The notes beneath the pieces are model-generated. The model worked only from the letters and a program-made list of their open reading frames with translations. It did no database searches and was not told where the DNA came from. From assembly GCF_001436045.1 (NCBI RefSeq), contig NZ_AZER01000014.1, positions 186,001-250,000 on the forward strand: a DNA stretch of 64,000 nucleotides, given 5' to 3'. The position numbers and the translations under genes are program-made. The stretch is from Limosilactobacillus frumenti DSM 13145 (GTDB lineage: Bacteria; Bacillota; Bacilli; Lactobacillales; Lactobacillaceae). Positions 27,101 through 36,092 of the stretch are shown piece by piece; positions within the stretch are counted from its first letter, which is position 1; every line of letters starts with the position of its first letter.

Positions 27101-27970
27101 GTTAATGATGCATTAGCCCAGCTGAACCAGGCGGCAGCCGATAGTGATCACGAGGTGGAGCCAATTGATCCAGACCTAAAAAATCACTTTGCTGATGTTT
27201 TAAGCTATCAGTACCCTCATCAAGTTGCCACCCAAACGACGGCCTACCAGTCTGTAACAGATGTTAAGCGGGTCTTTGAAGATCCAGATAATCGCCAAAT
27301 GGGTCAGTGGGATTATGATGACCAACGCAAAACGAAGCACCGCGGTGTTTACTTGAAAAATGATTTTGCCACTCCACGTTTCGTTCAGCAAACTGACCAA
27401 TCACCGGCGGCAGCCGAAGTCGGAACCGCAACGCATCTGGTCTTTCAGAAATTGCCATTAGATAAAAATACAGTTGATCACAATCTTGTGGCTAATACCA
27501 TCGACAAGTTAGTCGACCAGCAACTCATTGCGCCAGCCGTTGCTCACCAGATTGACCAAGAAGGAATTGTAGCCTTCTTTGCGACAGCAATTGGGCAGCA
27601 AATTCTCAATGATCCGACTAATTATCAGCGTGAAGCACCGTTTGCGATGTTGATGAATGGTCATGAACTATTTCGTGATGTTCAAGCACAAGATGATGAA
27701 CGAATTCTAATTCACGGGATTATCGATGGGTACTTAGAACAACCAACGGGAATTACTTTAGTCGACTATAAGACTGATCACGTTAATACCAACAATACCG
27801 CTGCTTCAATTGAGCGGATTAAGGACCGTTATCGTGGCCAGCTGGAACTTTACCGGCAAGCTTTGAATATGATGAAAGAAGAGCCAGTTGTCCAAATGGG
27901 TCTATACCTGGTAGAATTGAGAAAGTTTATCTCATTTTCGATTGGAGGAAAAACAGGTGCCGACCATTAA
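24107..27970 (+). CDS. rexA: ATP-dependent helicase/nuclease subunit RexA (AddA)
   Basis: A 1,287-residue UvrD-family helicase-nuclease. Walker A is [16 protein letters not shown] (about 26-42), Walker B is MVDEYQDTN (about 412-420), and motif VI includes [15 protein letters not shown]. The C-terminal nuclease has [20 protein letters not shown] and LVDYKTDHV. It unwinds 3'-5' and cuts one strand in the RexAB complex at broken DNA ends. It starts two bases after rexB with its own AAAGGGG site. The last 14 bases overlap the LacI-type regulator gene, so transcription of the two systems may be linked. Confidence 0.96.
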   Translation: MAEFKPTPAQQQAINDRHQNILVSASAGSGKTAVLVQRAIGLIKEGIDVNRLLMVTFTDAAAKNMRDKIRAALQKEATAATNSVAMKRAMAKQMNLVATADISTIHAFCLKLIKRYYYLINLDPQFRLLTDDTERLLLQEDTWQQFSEHLYANADYQADDRASFHELVLNFSRDRDDTGLDDLVLRLSKIANAQPDPEAWLRQLPEHYFLGNSDITESKFFVNDLEPLVAEQLEQLINDSHELVLRMQDTGYEKPSAVLTADQELLQQLKDELTNCTWDQLRAHFQGAKFKRLAGGPTKKDAGTPEYEDYQAIKADRDRIKKQLRQLSEHFFIYPAAQLKSLSQKSQALVAELVNVVIGYRQQYQQVKLNRHVLEFNDLEHYAYQILTPPADDADWQALVADLRNHYREIMVDEYQDTNPLQEGILKKLASPERHNMFMVGDVKQSIYRFREADPSLFTDKYQRYQQDGAAGEDIVLAENFRSMRNVVDFTNLLFEQLMDRQVGQIDYDEDAHLKYAATYYDEDEQNQPRPTELLLYDANVDPDQPTEDDKLTGELQMVGMRIKQMIAHQEQIYDSNLRRMRPINYGDIVILERTKGINNTLMEQFNKLNIPLTVHDVESYFQATEVRVMMALLKVIDNPHQDIPLVAVLRSPIVGLNNKELTMIRLQNRSADYYSACREFVDNYDQHSVQRRSLLPEDAINDLATKLKRFLADLNEFDQTAQQQTLVDLIWQIYQRTGYLDYVGAMPGGQQRQANLHALYERAQNYEQTSFKGLYQFTRFIEKMQEHDQDLGVAPAQLAENTVNVMTIHGSKGLQFPIVFLIDATHGFNNSTSKENAVTDADAGLGIRYMDEHRLVYDTPQRQVILEQIQRSERAEGLRVLYVALTRAEQRLIITSSFNEQRRNQKLATAWERWQKAFQSDQQVLGAQVRVNANSFMDWIGLACARYRQFFKPEDVAVNVAGKEGMNLLPSPLDHDQAYPWMQNQAVFKVLSFSQQQVNDALAQLNQAAADSDHEVEPIDPDLKNHFADVLSYQYPHQVATQTTAYQSVTDVKRVFEDPDNRQMGQWDYDDQRKTKHRGVYLKNDFATPRFVQQTDQSPAAAEVGTATHLVFQKLPLDKNTVDHNLVANTIDKLVDQQLIAPAVAHQIDQEGIVAFFATAIGQQILNDPTNYQREAPFAMLMNGHELFRDVQAQDDERILIHGIIDGYLEQPTGITLVDYKTDHVNTNNTAASIERIKDRYRGQLELYRQALNMMKEEPVVQMGLYLVELRKFISFSIGGKTGADH

Positions 27971-28895
27971 AGACATTGCTAAAGAAGCGGGTGTATCAGT
28001 TTCGACAGCTTCCCGGGCGCTCAATGATAATGAACGGATTAGTCTTGCTACTCGCCAGCGTGTGCAGAAAATTGCTAAGCAGTTGGGTTACCAGCCAAAC
28101 TATACAGCCCGTAATTTAACACGGGGCGAGGCGAATATGGTGGGCTTAGCCTTTCCAGTGACCAGTGATACTGCACCTGCGAACCCGTTCCATATCGATT
28201 TAATGCGGGGCGTTAGTCAAGCAGTTCAGCCACTTCACTATGAAATGGTTGTGGCAATCGCACCAACACAAGAGGACCTGTTAGACGAGGTTAAATCAAT
28301 GGTGACCCAATCGAAGGTTCACAATTTTTTGGTCTTCTACACGATGAAAAATGACCCAGTTACCAAGTATCTTCGTGACCAAGGGTTGAATTATGTTGTT
28401 ATTGGTCATCCTCAAGGTGCTTACAATGAACGGTTTGTTGATAATGACAACGTGGCGGCAGGGAAGGCAGCAACTGATTACATCGTTAATCACTACCAAC
28501 CGCACCAAGTGGCCTTTGTGGAATCGTATCAACCATGGCAATTCGAACAAGACCGGGCAGCGGGCTACCAACAGAGTATGCGTGAGCATGATTTGCCAAA
28601 GATTGTTTGGCAACTGGCCGATAATGTGCGCTCGTTAAGGGATTATTTTGATGAGCATTCGCAAGTTGATGCGCTGGTTTTCTCCGATGATTTATTATTT
28701 GTCCGTTTTGTCCAGGAGGTCCAACAATACCAGTTGCCAGTGATCTGTTTTAATAACAGTCGCCTAATGCGGATGCTGACCCATTGTGACGAGCGGGTAG
28801 ATTTGCAACCGCGCGAACTTGGGAGGCAGGCTATCAAGCTATTATTTGATCATGATCGACAGCATCAAATTGTTGATTTTAAGGTTGAATATTAA
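27957..28895 (+). CDS. malR: LacI-family regulator of the maltose genes (MalR-like)
   Basis: A 312-residue LacI/GalR repressor. The GTG at 27957 is chosen because GGAGGAAA precedes it at proper distance and it gives (M)[19 protein letters not shown], the classic start with the helix-turn-helix at 5-24 and hinge helix about 48-58. The periplasmic-binding-like ligand domain follows. Next are a maltose-type transporter and maltose phosphorylase, with a LacI-type operator before them, so it most likely represses the maltose genes until sugar binds. The start overlaps rexA by 14 bases. A terminator follows. Confidence 0.88.
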   Translation: MPTIKDIAKEAGVSVSTASRALNDNERISLATRQRVQKIAKQLGYQPNYTARNLTRGEANMVGLAFPVTSDTAPANPFHIDLMRGVSQAVQPLHYEMVVAIAPTQEDLLDEVKSMVTQSKVHNFLVFYTMKNDPVTKYLRDQGLNYVVIGHPQGAYNERFVDNDNVAAGKAATDYIVNHYQPHQVAFVESYQPWQFEQDRAAGYQQSMREHDLPKIVWQLADNVRSLRDYFDEHSQVDALVFSDDLLFVRFVQEVQQYQLPVICFNNSRLMRMLTHCDERVDLQPRELGRQAIKLLFDHDRQHQIVDFKVEY

Positions 28896-28900
28896 ATCTA

Positions 28901-28936
28901 AACGTCAGTGATGATTTGAAATCACTGACGTTTTTT
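28901..28936 (+). terminator. Terminator after malR
   Basis: A 12-bp perfect stem AACGTCAGTGAT / ATCACTGACGTT, then TTTT. Confidence 0.92.
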
Positions 28937-28998
28937 GACGTTTATAGGATAAATGCCTATTAACTCTTGAAATGTAGAAAGCCTTTTCAGAAATTTTG

Positions 28999-29071
28999 TG
29001 CAAACGGTTGCGCAACTGATTTTAATCTGGTATATTAATACTTGTAAAAATTCATGAAGCGCTTTCATGAA
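28999..29071 (+). promoter_or_regulatory. Maltose operon promoter with MalR operator and cre-like palindrome
   Basis: -35 TTGCGC (29008-29013), 17-base spacer, -10 TATATT (29031-29036). The near-palindrome TGCAAACGGTTGCG (28999-29012), a LacI-family/MalR-type operator, overlaps the -35. A second palindrome TTCATGAAGCGCTTTCATGAA (29051-29071) downstream of the start resembles a cre site one base short. Confidence 0.75.
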
Positions 29072-29108
29072 TGCATTAAATTGTTAAATCATTTAAGGAG
29101 TGTTTGAA

Positions 29109-30455
29109 ATGAGTCAAGAGAAGTCCTCTGGTGCAGGATTACCTTTCCTGTCGAAGAGCGTCATTTGGATGATCAACTTTGGTTTTCTTGGTGTTCAGAC
29201 AGCCTTCACCTTGCAAAGTTCTCAAATGAGCCGGATCTTCCAAACGATTGGTGCCGACCCTAACAAGCTGGGCTGGTTCTTTATTTTGCCACCATTGATG
29301 GGATTAGTTGTTCAACCAATTGTGGGTTATTACTCAGATCGTACTTGGGCACCTAAGCTCGGTGGTCGTCGTCTCCCTTACTTGCTTTTAGGGATGATTG
29401 TTGCTGTTATCGTTATGCTGTTGCTGCCAAACTCAGGTAGTTTCGGCTTTGGTTATGGATCATTAGCTGCACTGTGGTTTGGTGCCATTACCGTTGCCTT
29501 CCTCGACTTGTCATCTAATGTTGCTATGCAACCATTCAAGATGATGGTTGGTGATATGGTTAACGATGACCAAAAGAGTTACGCTTACGGGATCCAGAGT
29601 TTCTTATCCAACACCGGTGCCGTTTTAGCTGCTATCTTCCCATTCCTGTTCACTTGGTTTGGTGTAAAGAACACTGCTGCTAAGGGTGTCGTTCCTGATT
29701 CCGTTAAGGTTGCCTTCTATGTTGGAGCTGCTTTACTGATTGTTACTAGTCTGTTCACTGTTTTCCGTGTTCACGAATATGACCCTGCTACTTACGCTAA
29801 GTACCATGGTATTTCTGAAGAAGATAACAAGGAAGGTGGAAACTGGTTCACTTTGCTTAAGACCGCTCCTAAGGCCTTCTGGACTGTTACTCTTGTTCAA
29901 TTCTTCTGTTGGTTTGCCTTCCAATATCTATGGACATACTCTGCTGGTGCAATTGCCCAAAACGTTTGGAACACTACCAACGCTACTTCAGCAGGATACC
30001 AGGCCGCTGGTAACTGGTATGGTGTCTTAGCTGCCGTTCAATCAATTGCTGCTGTTATTTGGTCTTACGTCTTAGCTAAAGTTCCTAACAAGTACCACAA
30101 GTTAGGTTATGGTGGTAGTTTATTGCTTGGTGGAATTGGTTTTATTACCGTCTTCTTTATCCACGATCAATGGACTTTGATCCTTTCCTACACCCTTGTT
30201 GGTATTGCATGGGCTGGTATGAACACTTACCCATTAACAATTGTTACTAACGCTTTGTCTGGTAAGCACATGGGTACTTACTTAGGTCTCTTCAACGGAT
30301 CTATTTGTTTGCCACAGATTGTTGCTTCATTACTTAGCTTTGCATTATTCCCATTGCTTGGTAACTCCCAAGTTAACATGTTTATCCTTGCCGGAATCGT
30401 GTTAATCGCTGGTGGACTTTCAGTATCAACAATCAAGGAAACTTTCGCTGAATAA
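29109..30455 (+). CDS. GPH/SLC45-like disaccharide (maltose) MFS transporter
   Basis: A 448-residue membrane protein with about 12 segments, from the ATG at 29109 (AAGGAG at 29095-29100; a GTG at 29100 overlaps that site and is rejected). The first half has GLVVQPIVGYYSDRTWAPK followed by GGRRLPYL, the sugar:cation symporter-type loop of the MFS. The family includes plant and bacterial sucrose/maltose-proton symporters. Being directly upstream of maltose phosphorylase and behind a MalR-type operator, its likely cargo is maltose. It is the first gene of the maltose operon. Confidence 0.88.
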   Translation: MSQEKSSGAGLPFLSKSVIWMINFGFLGVQTAFTLQSSQMSRIFQTIGADPNKLGWFFILPPLMGLVVQPIVGYYSDRTWAPKLGGRRLPYLLLGMIVAVIVMLLLPNSGSFGFGYGSLAALWFGAITVAFLDLSSNVAMQPFKMMVGDMVNDDQKSYAYGIQSFLSNTGAVLAAIFPFLFTWFGVKNTAAKGVVPDSVKVAFYVGAALLIVTSLFTVFRVHEYDPATYAKYHGISEEDNKEGGNWFTLLKTAPKAFWTVTLVQFFCWFAFQYLWTYSAGAIAQNVWNTTNATSAGYQAAGNWYGVLAAVQSIAAVIWSYVLAKVPNKYHKLGYGGSLLLGGIGFITVFFIHDQWTLILSYTLVGIAWAGMNTYPLTIVTNALSGKHMGTYLGLFNGSICLPQIVASLLSFALFPLLGNSQVNMFILAGIVLIAGGLSVSTIKETFAE

Positions 30456-30493
30456 ATTATCAATGAATTGAATCACATATTACAATGAGGGTG

Positions 30494-30520
30494 AAGGTGA
30501 AAGTATTAATACTTTCCTTC
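30494..30520 (+). promoter_or_regulatory. 18-base palindrome before maltose phosphorylase
   Basis: GAAAGTATTAATACTTTC (30499-30516) is perfectly palindromic and is extended by GAAG/CTTC with one bulged base. It lies in the 101-base gap between transporter and phosphorylase. It could be an mRNA processing/stability hairpin or an operator; there is no T-run after it. Confidence 0.5.
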
Positions 30521-30556
30521 CACTCCCATTTGTCTACAAAGAAAGGAATTTTTATC

Positions 30557-32809
30557 ATGAAACAAACTTTTGAAATTGCTCCATGGCATGTTGCAACTCA
30601 TAAGTGGGATCCTGAAGATAAGCGTCTTCAAGAATCAATGACTTCATTAGCCAACGAAAACCTTGGTATGCGGGGCTTCTTTGAAGAAGGCTATACTGGT
30701 GACCACATGCAAGGGGTTTACCTTGGTGGTGTTTGGTTCCCAGACAAGACACGTGTTGGTTGGTGGAAGAACGGTTATCCTAAGTACTTTGGTAAGATGA
30801 TCAACGCTGTCAACTTCATGAAGATGATCATTAAGGTTAACGGCGAACAACTGGACCTTGCTAAGCAAGCACCAAAGGACTTCAAGCTTGACCTCGATAT
30901 GAAGCGTGGTGTCCTCACCCGTGAATTTACTGTTGAAATTGGTGGAGCTGAAATGGCCTTCACCTTTGAACGCTTTGTTTCCGCTGTCCAAAAGGAATTA
31001 GTTGGTCAACGTCTGCATGTTAAGAACCTCGGCAATAGTGATGCTAAGGTTGAAATTACCAGCATGATTGATGCTGATGTTTACAACGAAGATGCTAACT
31101 ACGATGAACAGTTCTGGATGGTCTTGAACAAGAGTGCTAATGGTGAACACGCTGAATTGACTTCTGAAACTAAGAAGAACGACTTCGGCACTCCACAATT
31201 CACTGTCGGCATGAAGACCACTACTAAGACTGACTTAGACCATGCTGGTGACGGGACTGACGAAAAGGATGCTTACAACACCTTTGCTGGTACGGTTGCT
31301 GCTGGTAAGGAAGTTAACTTTGAAAAGCGGACCGTTGTTGTTACTTCCCGGGACTTTGATTCTGAAGAAGCCATCGAAAAGCACTTGGACGAATTAACTG
31401 ACAAGTTTGATTCCCAAAGCTTTGACGACTTGCTTGATCCTCATGTCCAAGAATGGGCAGATCGTTGGACCAAGTCAGATGTTGAAATTGACGGTGATGA
31501 AGGGGCTCAACAAGGGATTCGTTTCAACCTCTTCCAACTCTTCTCCACTTACTATGGTGAAGATTACCGTCTGAACATTTCACCAAAGGGCTTCACTGGT
31601 GAAAAGTACGGTGGTGCTACTTACTGGGATACCGAAGCTTACTGTATTCCTGTTTACCTGGGTGTTGCTAACCCAGAAATTGCTCGTAACCTGCTGATGT
31701 ACCGTTACAAGCAATTGGATGGTGCCTTTGTTAACGCCAAGGAACAAGGGCTTGATGGTGCATTATTCCCAATGGTTACCTTCAACGGGATTGAATGCCA
31801 CAACGAATGGGAAATCACCTTTGAAGAAATTCACCGTAACGGTGATATTGCTTACGCTATCTACCTTTACACTAAGTACACTGGCGACAAGTCATACGTT
31901 CTTCATGAAGGTGCAGAAGTGCTGACTGAAATTTCTCGCTTCTGGGCTGACCGTGTTCACTACTCACAACGTCAAAACAAGTACATGTTGCATGGGGTAA
32001 CTGGTCCTGACGAATACGATAACAACGTCAACAACGACTGGTACACCAACCTCTTATGTAAGTGGACTCTCCAATACACTCTGGAAATTCTGGATGAAGT
32101 GGATGACGAAGTTGCTAAGAAGCTTAATGTTTCTGAAGATGAAAAGCGTCGTTGGAAGGGTATTGCTGACAACATGTACCTGCCTTACGACAAGCAAAAG
32201 GACATCTTCCCTGAAAACGATGGCTTCTTAGACAAGGACCTGACACCAGTTTCTGAAATTCCAAGCGACCAATTACCATTGAACCAACACTGGTCATGGG
32301 ATAAGATCTTACGTTCACCATATGTTAAGCAAGGTGACGTTATCCAAGGTCTTTGGGACTTCATCGATGACTTTACTAAGGAAGAAAAGAAGCGTAACTT
32401 CGACTTCTATGAACAATTCACGGTTCACGAATCGAGTCTGTCAGCTTCTGTTTACTCCATTATTGCTGCTGATATTGGTTATGAAGACAAGGCGGTTGAA
32501 TTATACGAACGTTCAGCACGGCTTGACCTTGATAACTACAACAACGATACTGTTGATGGTTTGCACATTACTTCCATGACTGGTTCATGGCTGGATATCG
32601 TGCAAGGATTCGCCGGCATGCGTGTTCGTGATGGTCAATTACACTATGCTCCATTCCTGCCAAAGAAGTGGAACAGTTACCAATTCCGCCAAATGTTCCG
32701 TGGTCGGATCCTGAAGGTTAAGGTTGACAAGAATGGTACCAAGATTGACTTGGTATCCGGTGACCCAATTACCATTGATTTAGACGGTAAGAAGTTAGAA
32801 TTAAAGTAA
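30557..32809 (+). CDS. mapA: Maltose phosphorylase (GH65)
   Basis: A 750-residue glycoside hydrolase family 65 enzyme. The ATG at 30557 follows AAAGGAA and gives MKQTFEIAPWHVATHKWD; an in-frame ATG at 30485 would add 24 unlikely residues. The (alpha/alpha)6 catalytic domain carries GATYWDTEAY and TGPDEYDNNVNND, where the Glu of PDEYD is the general acid. It splits maltose with phosphate into glucose and beta-glucose 1-phosphate, which saves ATP. The next gene makes the matching phosphomutase. Codon use is of the highly expressed type (AAC, AAG, GGT). Complete. Confidence 0.97.
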   Translation: MKQTFEIAPWHVATHKWDPEDKRLQESMTSLANENLGMRGFFEEGYTGDHMQGVYLGGVWFPDKTRVGWWKNGYPKYFGKMINAVNFMKMIIKVNGEQLDLAKQAPKDFKLDLDMKRGVLTREFTVEIGGAEMAFTFERFVSAVQKELVGQRLHVKNLGNSDAKVEITSMIDADVYNEDANYDEQFWMVLNKSANGEHAELTSETKKNDFGTPQFTVGMKTTTKTDLDHAGDGTDEKDAYNTFAGTVAAGKEVNFEKRTVVVTSRDFDSEEAIEKHLDELTDKFDSQSFDDLLDPHVQEWADRWTKSDVEIDGDEGAQQGIRFNLFQLFSTYYGEDYRLNISPKGFTGEKYGGATYWDTEAYCIPVYLGVANPEIARNLLMYRYKQLDGAFVNAKEQGLDGALFPMVTFNGIECHNEWEITFEEIHRNGDIAYAIYLYTKYTGDKSYVLHEGAEVLTEISRFWADRVHYSQRQNKYMLHGVTGPDEYDNNVNNDWYTNLLCKWTLQYTLEILDEVDDEVAKKLNVSEDEKRRWKGIADNMYLPYDKQKDIFPENDGFLDKDLTPVSEIPSDQLPLNQHWSWDKILRSPYVKQGDVIQGLWDFIDDFTKEEKKRNFDFYEQFTVHESSLSASVYSIIAADIGYEDKAVELYERSARLDLDNYNNDTVDGLHITSMTGSWLDIVQGFAGMRVRDGQLHYAPFLPKKWNSYQFRQMFRGRILKVKVDKNGTKIDLVSGDPITIDLDGKKLELK

Positions 32810-32827
32810 TTTGCTGGAGGCCTAAAT

Positions 32828-33496
32828 ATGAAGTTTGAAGATTTAAAGGGATTTGCCTTTGATCTTGATGGTGTGATTGCTGATACTGCTCGTTTCCATG
32901 GTCAAGCATGGCACCAACTTGCTGACAAGGTTGGTACTCCTTGGACTAAGGAATTGGCTGATAGTCTAAAGGGTGTTAGCCGGATGGATTCACTAGAATT
33001 AATCCTGAAGGCTGGCGGCCACGAAAATGACTACAGCCAAGAAGAGAAGGTTGCTTTGGCAACGGAAAAGAATGACAACTATGTCAAGTTAGTGGAAACC
33101 TTGACACCTGCCGACATCCTGCCGGGGATGAAGGACTTCTTGGATGAACTGAAGGCTAACCACTACCACATCGTTCTTGCTTCTGCTTCGAAGAATGCAC
33201 CAAAGGTTATTAAGTACCTTCAAATTGCGGATTACTTCGAAGGCATTGTTGATCCTGCTAAGTTGACTCATGGTAAGCCAGACCCTGAGATTTATACTGA
33301 AGCAGCGAAAACAATGAACTTACCAGCTAATCAAGTGGCCGGGTTGGAAGATGCTCAAGCAGGGGTTGAATCCATTAACCGGGCTGGTGAATTATCCATC
33401 GGTTTTGGAGCTAATTTGCAAGATGCTGATGTTAAATTCAACAGTACAGGCGACGTTTCCCTTGCGGCAATTAAACAACAAATGAGTGAAAATTAA
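32828..33496 (+). CDS. pgmB: Beta-phosphoglucomutase
   Basis: A 222-residue HAD-superfamily enzyme. The nucleophile motif is FDLDGVIADTARFH (D at about 13 and 15), the second motif ASASKN, the third the Lys of LTHGKPDPEIY, and the fourth GLEDAQAGVESI. The VIADTA cap sequence is characteristic of the beta-PGM group. It converts beta-glucose 1-phosphate from maltose phosphorylase to glucose 6-phosphate. It sits 18 bases after mapA with GGAGG, and is the last gene of the maltose operon before a terminator. Confidence 0.96.
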   Translation: MKFEDLKGFAFDLDGVIADTARFHGQAWHQLADKVGTPWTKELADSLKGVSRMDSLELILKAGGHENDYSQEEKVALATEKNDNYVKLVETLTPADILPGMKDFLDELKANHYHIVLASASKNAPKVIKYLQIADYFEGIVDPAKLTHGKPDPEIYTEAAKTMNLPANQVAGLEDAQAGVESINRAGELSIGFGANLQDADVKFNSTGDVSLAAIKQQMSEN

Positions 33497-33535
33497 GTTT
33501 ACTAATCATTTCACTTGAGTAAATAAACCAGAAAG

Positions 33536-33570
33536 CGGGTTCATGATTGATCAAATCATGAGCCCGTTTT
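33536..33570 (+). terminator. Terminator of the maltose operon
   Basis: A 13-bp stem CGGGTTCATGATT / AATCATGAGCCCG (one G-T pair), then TTTT. Confidence 0.9.
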
Positions 33571-33596
33571 ATGTTTTTCATTTTTTACAAATCTCA

Positions 33597-33625
33597 TTGC
33601 ATATTATTAGAAAGTAATGTATCTT
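33597..33625 (+). promoter_or_regulatory. Promoter of the glutamate-cysteine ligase gene
   Basis: -35 TTGCAT (33597-33602), 17-base spacer, -10 TATCTT (33620-33625). Confidence 0.6.
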
Positions 33626-33667
33626 AACAGGAAATATTAGAAGTTTCTAATCAAATGAGGTGAGAGA

Positions 33668-35011
33668 ATGTTTAGTCGTGTTGGACAACTTATTTTTGAT
33701 AATGAAGCAGTGGCAAAAACCTCGGATTTCACCATGGGCATTGAGATTGAAATGCAACGGGTTGATGAGGCAGGCAATTTGAGTAAAGAGCCGTATCCAA
33801 CAGCGATTGGTGATGAAAAGACAAATCCGTGGATCACCAATGACTTTCTGGAGACAATGTCAGAAACAGTTACTCCATCGGCCAAACATGCTTTGGATGC
33901 GATGCATTACTTATATGTCATCAACAACACCCTTCGTTGTGCATTAGCACCTGGTGAATTGCTGTGGCCCCTTTCAATGCCACCACGCTTACCGAAGAAT
34001 AAAAAAACTTTACAAGTAGCCAAGATGGGGCCAAAAAAGGAAGCCTACCTGCATGAATGGGCTAAGCGTCATGGATATTCACAAGGAACACCATGTGGCG
34101 CCCATATTAATCTAAGTATTGATCAACACGTGGTGGACTTAGTATTAAAACATTTCCCTGATAAATTTGCAGATGAACGAGCAGTCCGTAATTATCTCTA
34201 TACGGTGTTGGCACAAGGATTTGTTCGTTATCGATGGTTTATCACATACCTGTTTGGTGCGAGCCCCGTTGCAGAAGCAAATTATTTTGAACCAGGGCAA
34301 GAACCTAAAAAGCCCATGCGGAGTATTCGTCAAAGTAAGTATGGCTTTGGGACTAAGTTTCGGGGCGACTTTACAAATCTTGACCGCTATATTGCCCGGA
34401 TTGAGGAAGGGGTTAAAGAAGGTGTCTTAACTTCTGACTATGAATTTCACGGACCAGTCCGCTTTAAAGGTAACCGCAATTTAAAGGATCTCCCTAAAAA
34501 GGGAATTGAGTATCTCGAATTACGGATGCTGGATTTGGACCCAAGCAGTTCAGTAGGTGTTCGGACTGGGACGTTGCGGTTCATCCGGTTGTTAGCTTCT
34601 TACTTCATCATGCACCCAGCATTGAATGAGGATGAAGTCGAACCAGTTCTGGTGAACGCTGATCACATGAATGAAGTAGTGGCAGAGGAAGAACCAACAA
34701 GTAAATGTCATTACCAAACAAAAGCGATGGCAGTGGTCAAAAGCTTGGAGCGGTATGCTAATCAGATTCAATTAGGGCCTGAATATGCAGAAGTCTTAGA
34801 AGACTTAGAAGATCGGGTTGTGAACCCTTCAACTACGCCAAGTGCAAAGCTGTTGCATTATGTTAAGGATGGTTCCCTAACGGAATATGCTTTACAGCGC
34901 GCTAAGCGTTACCAGGAGGCTGCACTGGAGTCAATTCATCCATTTAAGGGATTTGAAGATGGGAAGATTTACACTGCAGATGAACTCCGTGCTGCATTAG
35001 CGAAACATTAA
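33668..35011 (+). CDS. gshA: Glutamate-cysteine ligase (gamma-glutamylcysteine synthetase)
   Basis: A 447-residue glutamate-cysteine ligase of the bacterial type. The N-terminal FTMGIEIEMQRV carries the metal-binding glutamates, and ETMSETVTPS, CALAPGELLWPLSMPP, GTPCGAHINLSI and YLELRMLDLDPSS are the expected active-site blocks. It joins glutamate and cysteine with ATP to gamma-glutamylcysteine, a low-molecular thiol. It lacks the ATP-grasp glutathione synthetase half of GshAB fusions, so it would stop at gamma-glutamylcysteine unless a separate ligase exists. A convergent gamma-glutamyl-type amidotransferase lies downstream. AGGTGAG precedes the ATG. Confidence 0.9.
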   Translation: MFSRVGQLIFDNEAVAKTSDFTMGIEIEMQRVDEAGNLSKEPYPTAIGDEKTNPWITNDFLETMSETVTPSAKHALDAMHYLYVINNTLRCALAPGELLWPLSMPPRLPKNKKTLQVAKMGPKKEAYLHEWAKRHGYSQGTPCGAHINLSIDQHVVDLVLKHFPDKFADERAVRNYLYTVLAQGFVRYRWFITYLFGASPVAEANYFEPGQEPKKPMRSIRQSKYGFGTKFRGDFTNLDRYIARIEEGVKEGVLTSDYEFHGPVRFKGNRNLKDLPKKGIEYLELRMLDLDPSSSVGVRTGTLRFIRLLASYFIMHPALNEDEVEPVLVNADHMNEVVAEEEPTSKCHYQTKAMAVVKSLERYANQIQLGPEYAEVLEDLEDRVVNPSTTPSAKLLHYVKDGSLTEYALQRAKRYQEAALESIHPFKGFEDGKIYTADELRAALAKH

Positions 35012-35038
35012 TAAATAGTGAAGTACAATAAAGAAGCT

Positions 35039-35143
35039 GGAAATTAACCTTCTCAAGAGCCTGGTGGGCTAACCTAGAACGATGAATGGCGATGAAATCA
35101 TCAGAATCATTCGTAGTTAGCCTCGAAGGCGCTGGTTAATTCC
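35039..35143. ncRNA. Structured intergenic repeat, copy C
   Basis: An imperfect long hairpin. Basal GGAAATTAACC (35039-35049) / GGTTAATTCC (35134-35143), CCTTC/GAAGG next, then the family stem GGCTAAC (35067-35073) / GTTAGCC (35116-35122). The inner arms are GAATG/CATTC and GATGA/TCATC. Outside the GGCTAAC stem the sequence differs from copies A and B but the layered layout is the same. It lies between gshA and the terminator. Confidence 0.6.
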
Positions 35144-35184
35144 CACGATTAGACTTGGTAAGTTCGAGACTATTAGTAACAAAG

Positions 35185-35229
35185 AAGAGGTTGAGGAAAA
35201 ACATTCTGTTTTTCCTCAACCTCTTTTAA
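35185..35229. terminator. Bidirectional terminator between gshA and the amidotransferase
   Basis: An 18-bp perfect stem AAGAGGTTGAGGAAAAAC with complement, loop ATTCT, T-rich tail. Confidence 0.92.
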
Positions 35230-35240
35230 TTATTGAATGT

Positions 35241-35963
35241 TTATGATTGTTGCGCCCGTTTAATCAAGTCCTGGAAGAGGTGCTGAGAATAATCGTAGTG
35301 CTTAAACATATTTTCGGGATGCCATTGGACAGCTAGAATTTGGTCACTTTGAACCGTTTCTAGCGCCTCGGTGACGTCATCGTCTGCTTTGGCGGTTACG
35401 CGTAATGGCTGCGCCACTTCATGGACTGCTTGGTGGTGTCGCGAGTTGACGTAAGGTCGTTTGCCGACCAGGCTGAATAAGCGACTATCCTCTTCAACGT
35501 TAACGTGGTGGGAAGGAAAATTGCCAGGAGCATCTTGAGAGTGCTTTAGGGTTTTATGAGGATCTTCAGATAAATCCTGGTATAAGGTTCCGCCTAAAGC
35601 AACATTAATAACTTGCATTCCCCGGCAGATTCCCATCATCGCTTTCCCAGCTTTAAACGATTCCTTTACTAATTCAATTTCAAACTGGTCGCGTCGTAAG
35701 TAGGTTGACCCCAATTTTTGGTGTGGTTCTTGATGAAAAAAGATCGGATCGACATCGCTACCGCCGGCAAAAATAATCCCATCAAAGAGGTCCAAGTAAT
35801 TATGAGCTAATTCTGGCGCCACACTTGGGAAAATAACAGGTAGGCCGCCTGATTTAATAATGGCTTCAATTAATGGTCGTGGTGCAAAAGCAGCGTTACG
35901 TTCATTAATGATATTAGTGGCCTCCGTTAAAGTATCGGCTGGAATAGCAATTCGTGGTCGCAT
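35241..35963 (-). CDS. Class I glutamine amidotransferase, PuuD-like gamma-glutamyl hydrolase
   Basis: A 240-residue peptidase C26-family enzyme. The nucleophile Cys is in MGICRGMQVIN, and the His-Glu pair in AVQWHPENM. The N-terminal RPRIAIPADT and AGGSDVDP segments are typical of gamma-glutamyl-GABA hydrolases. It hydrolyses gamma-glutamyl amide bonds, for example of gamma-glutamyl-GABA or related peptides. Facing gshA, it might act in gamma-glutamylcysteine turnover; this is inference. No puu pathway genes are nearby. AGGAGG on the minus strand precedes the ATG. Confidence 0.85.
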   Translation of the reverse strand: MRPRIAIPADTLTEATNIINERNAAFAPRPLIEAIIKSGGLPVIFPSVAPELAHNYLDLFDGIIFAGGSDVDPIFFHQEPHQKLGSTYLRRDQFEIELVKESFKAGKAMMGICRGMQVINVALGGTLYQDLSEDPHKTLKHSQDAPGNFPSHHVNVEEDSRLFSLVGKRPYVNSRHHQAVHEVAQPLRVTAKADDDVTEALETVQSDQILAVQWHPENMFKHYDYSQHLFQDLIKRAQQS

Positions 35964-36032
35964 AAAAGAACCTCCTTGAATAATTTTAATAGTATTATAA
36001 TGAAAATTTCATCCAGAGAAAAGCCCAAATTT

Positions 36033-36061
36033 TTGGTAAAGCCGTGAACATGCTATACAAT
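36033..36061 (+). promoter_or_regulatory. Promoter of the aldo/keto reductase gene
   Basis: -35 TTGGTA (36033-36038), 17-base spacer, -10 TACAAT (36056-36061). Confidence 0.55.
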
Positions 36062-36092
36062 AGTAAGTGATTACCGGATAGAGAGGATGAAA

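Noticed and set aside
30485-30556. Longer maltose phosphorylase start, including the palindrome
   Set aside because: The added residues are not family-like, and the ATG at 30557 has a proper ribosome site and the expected N-terminus.
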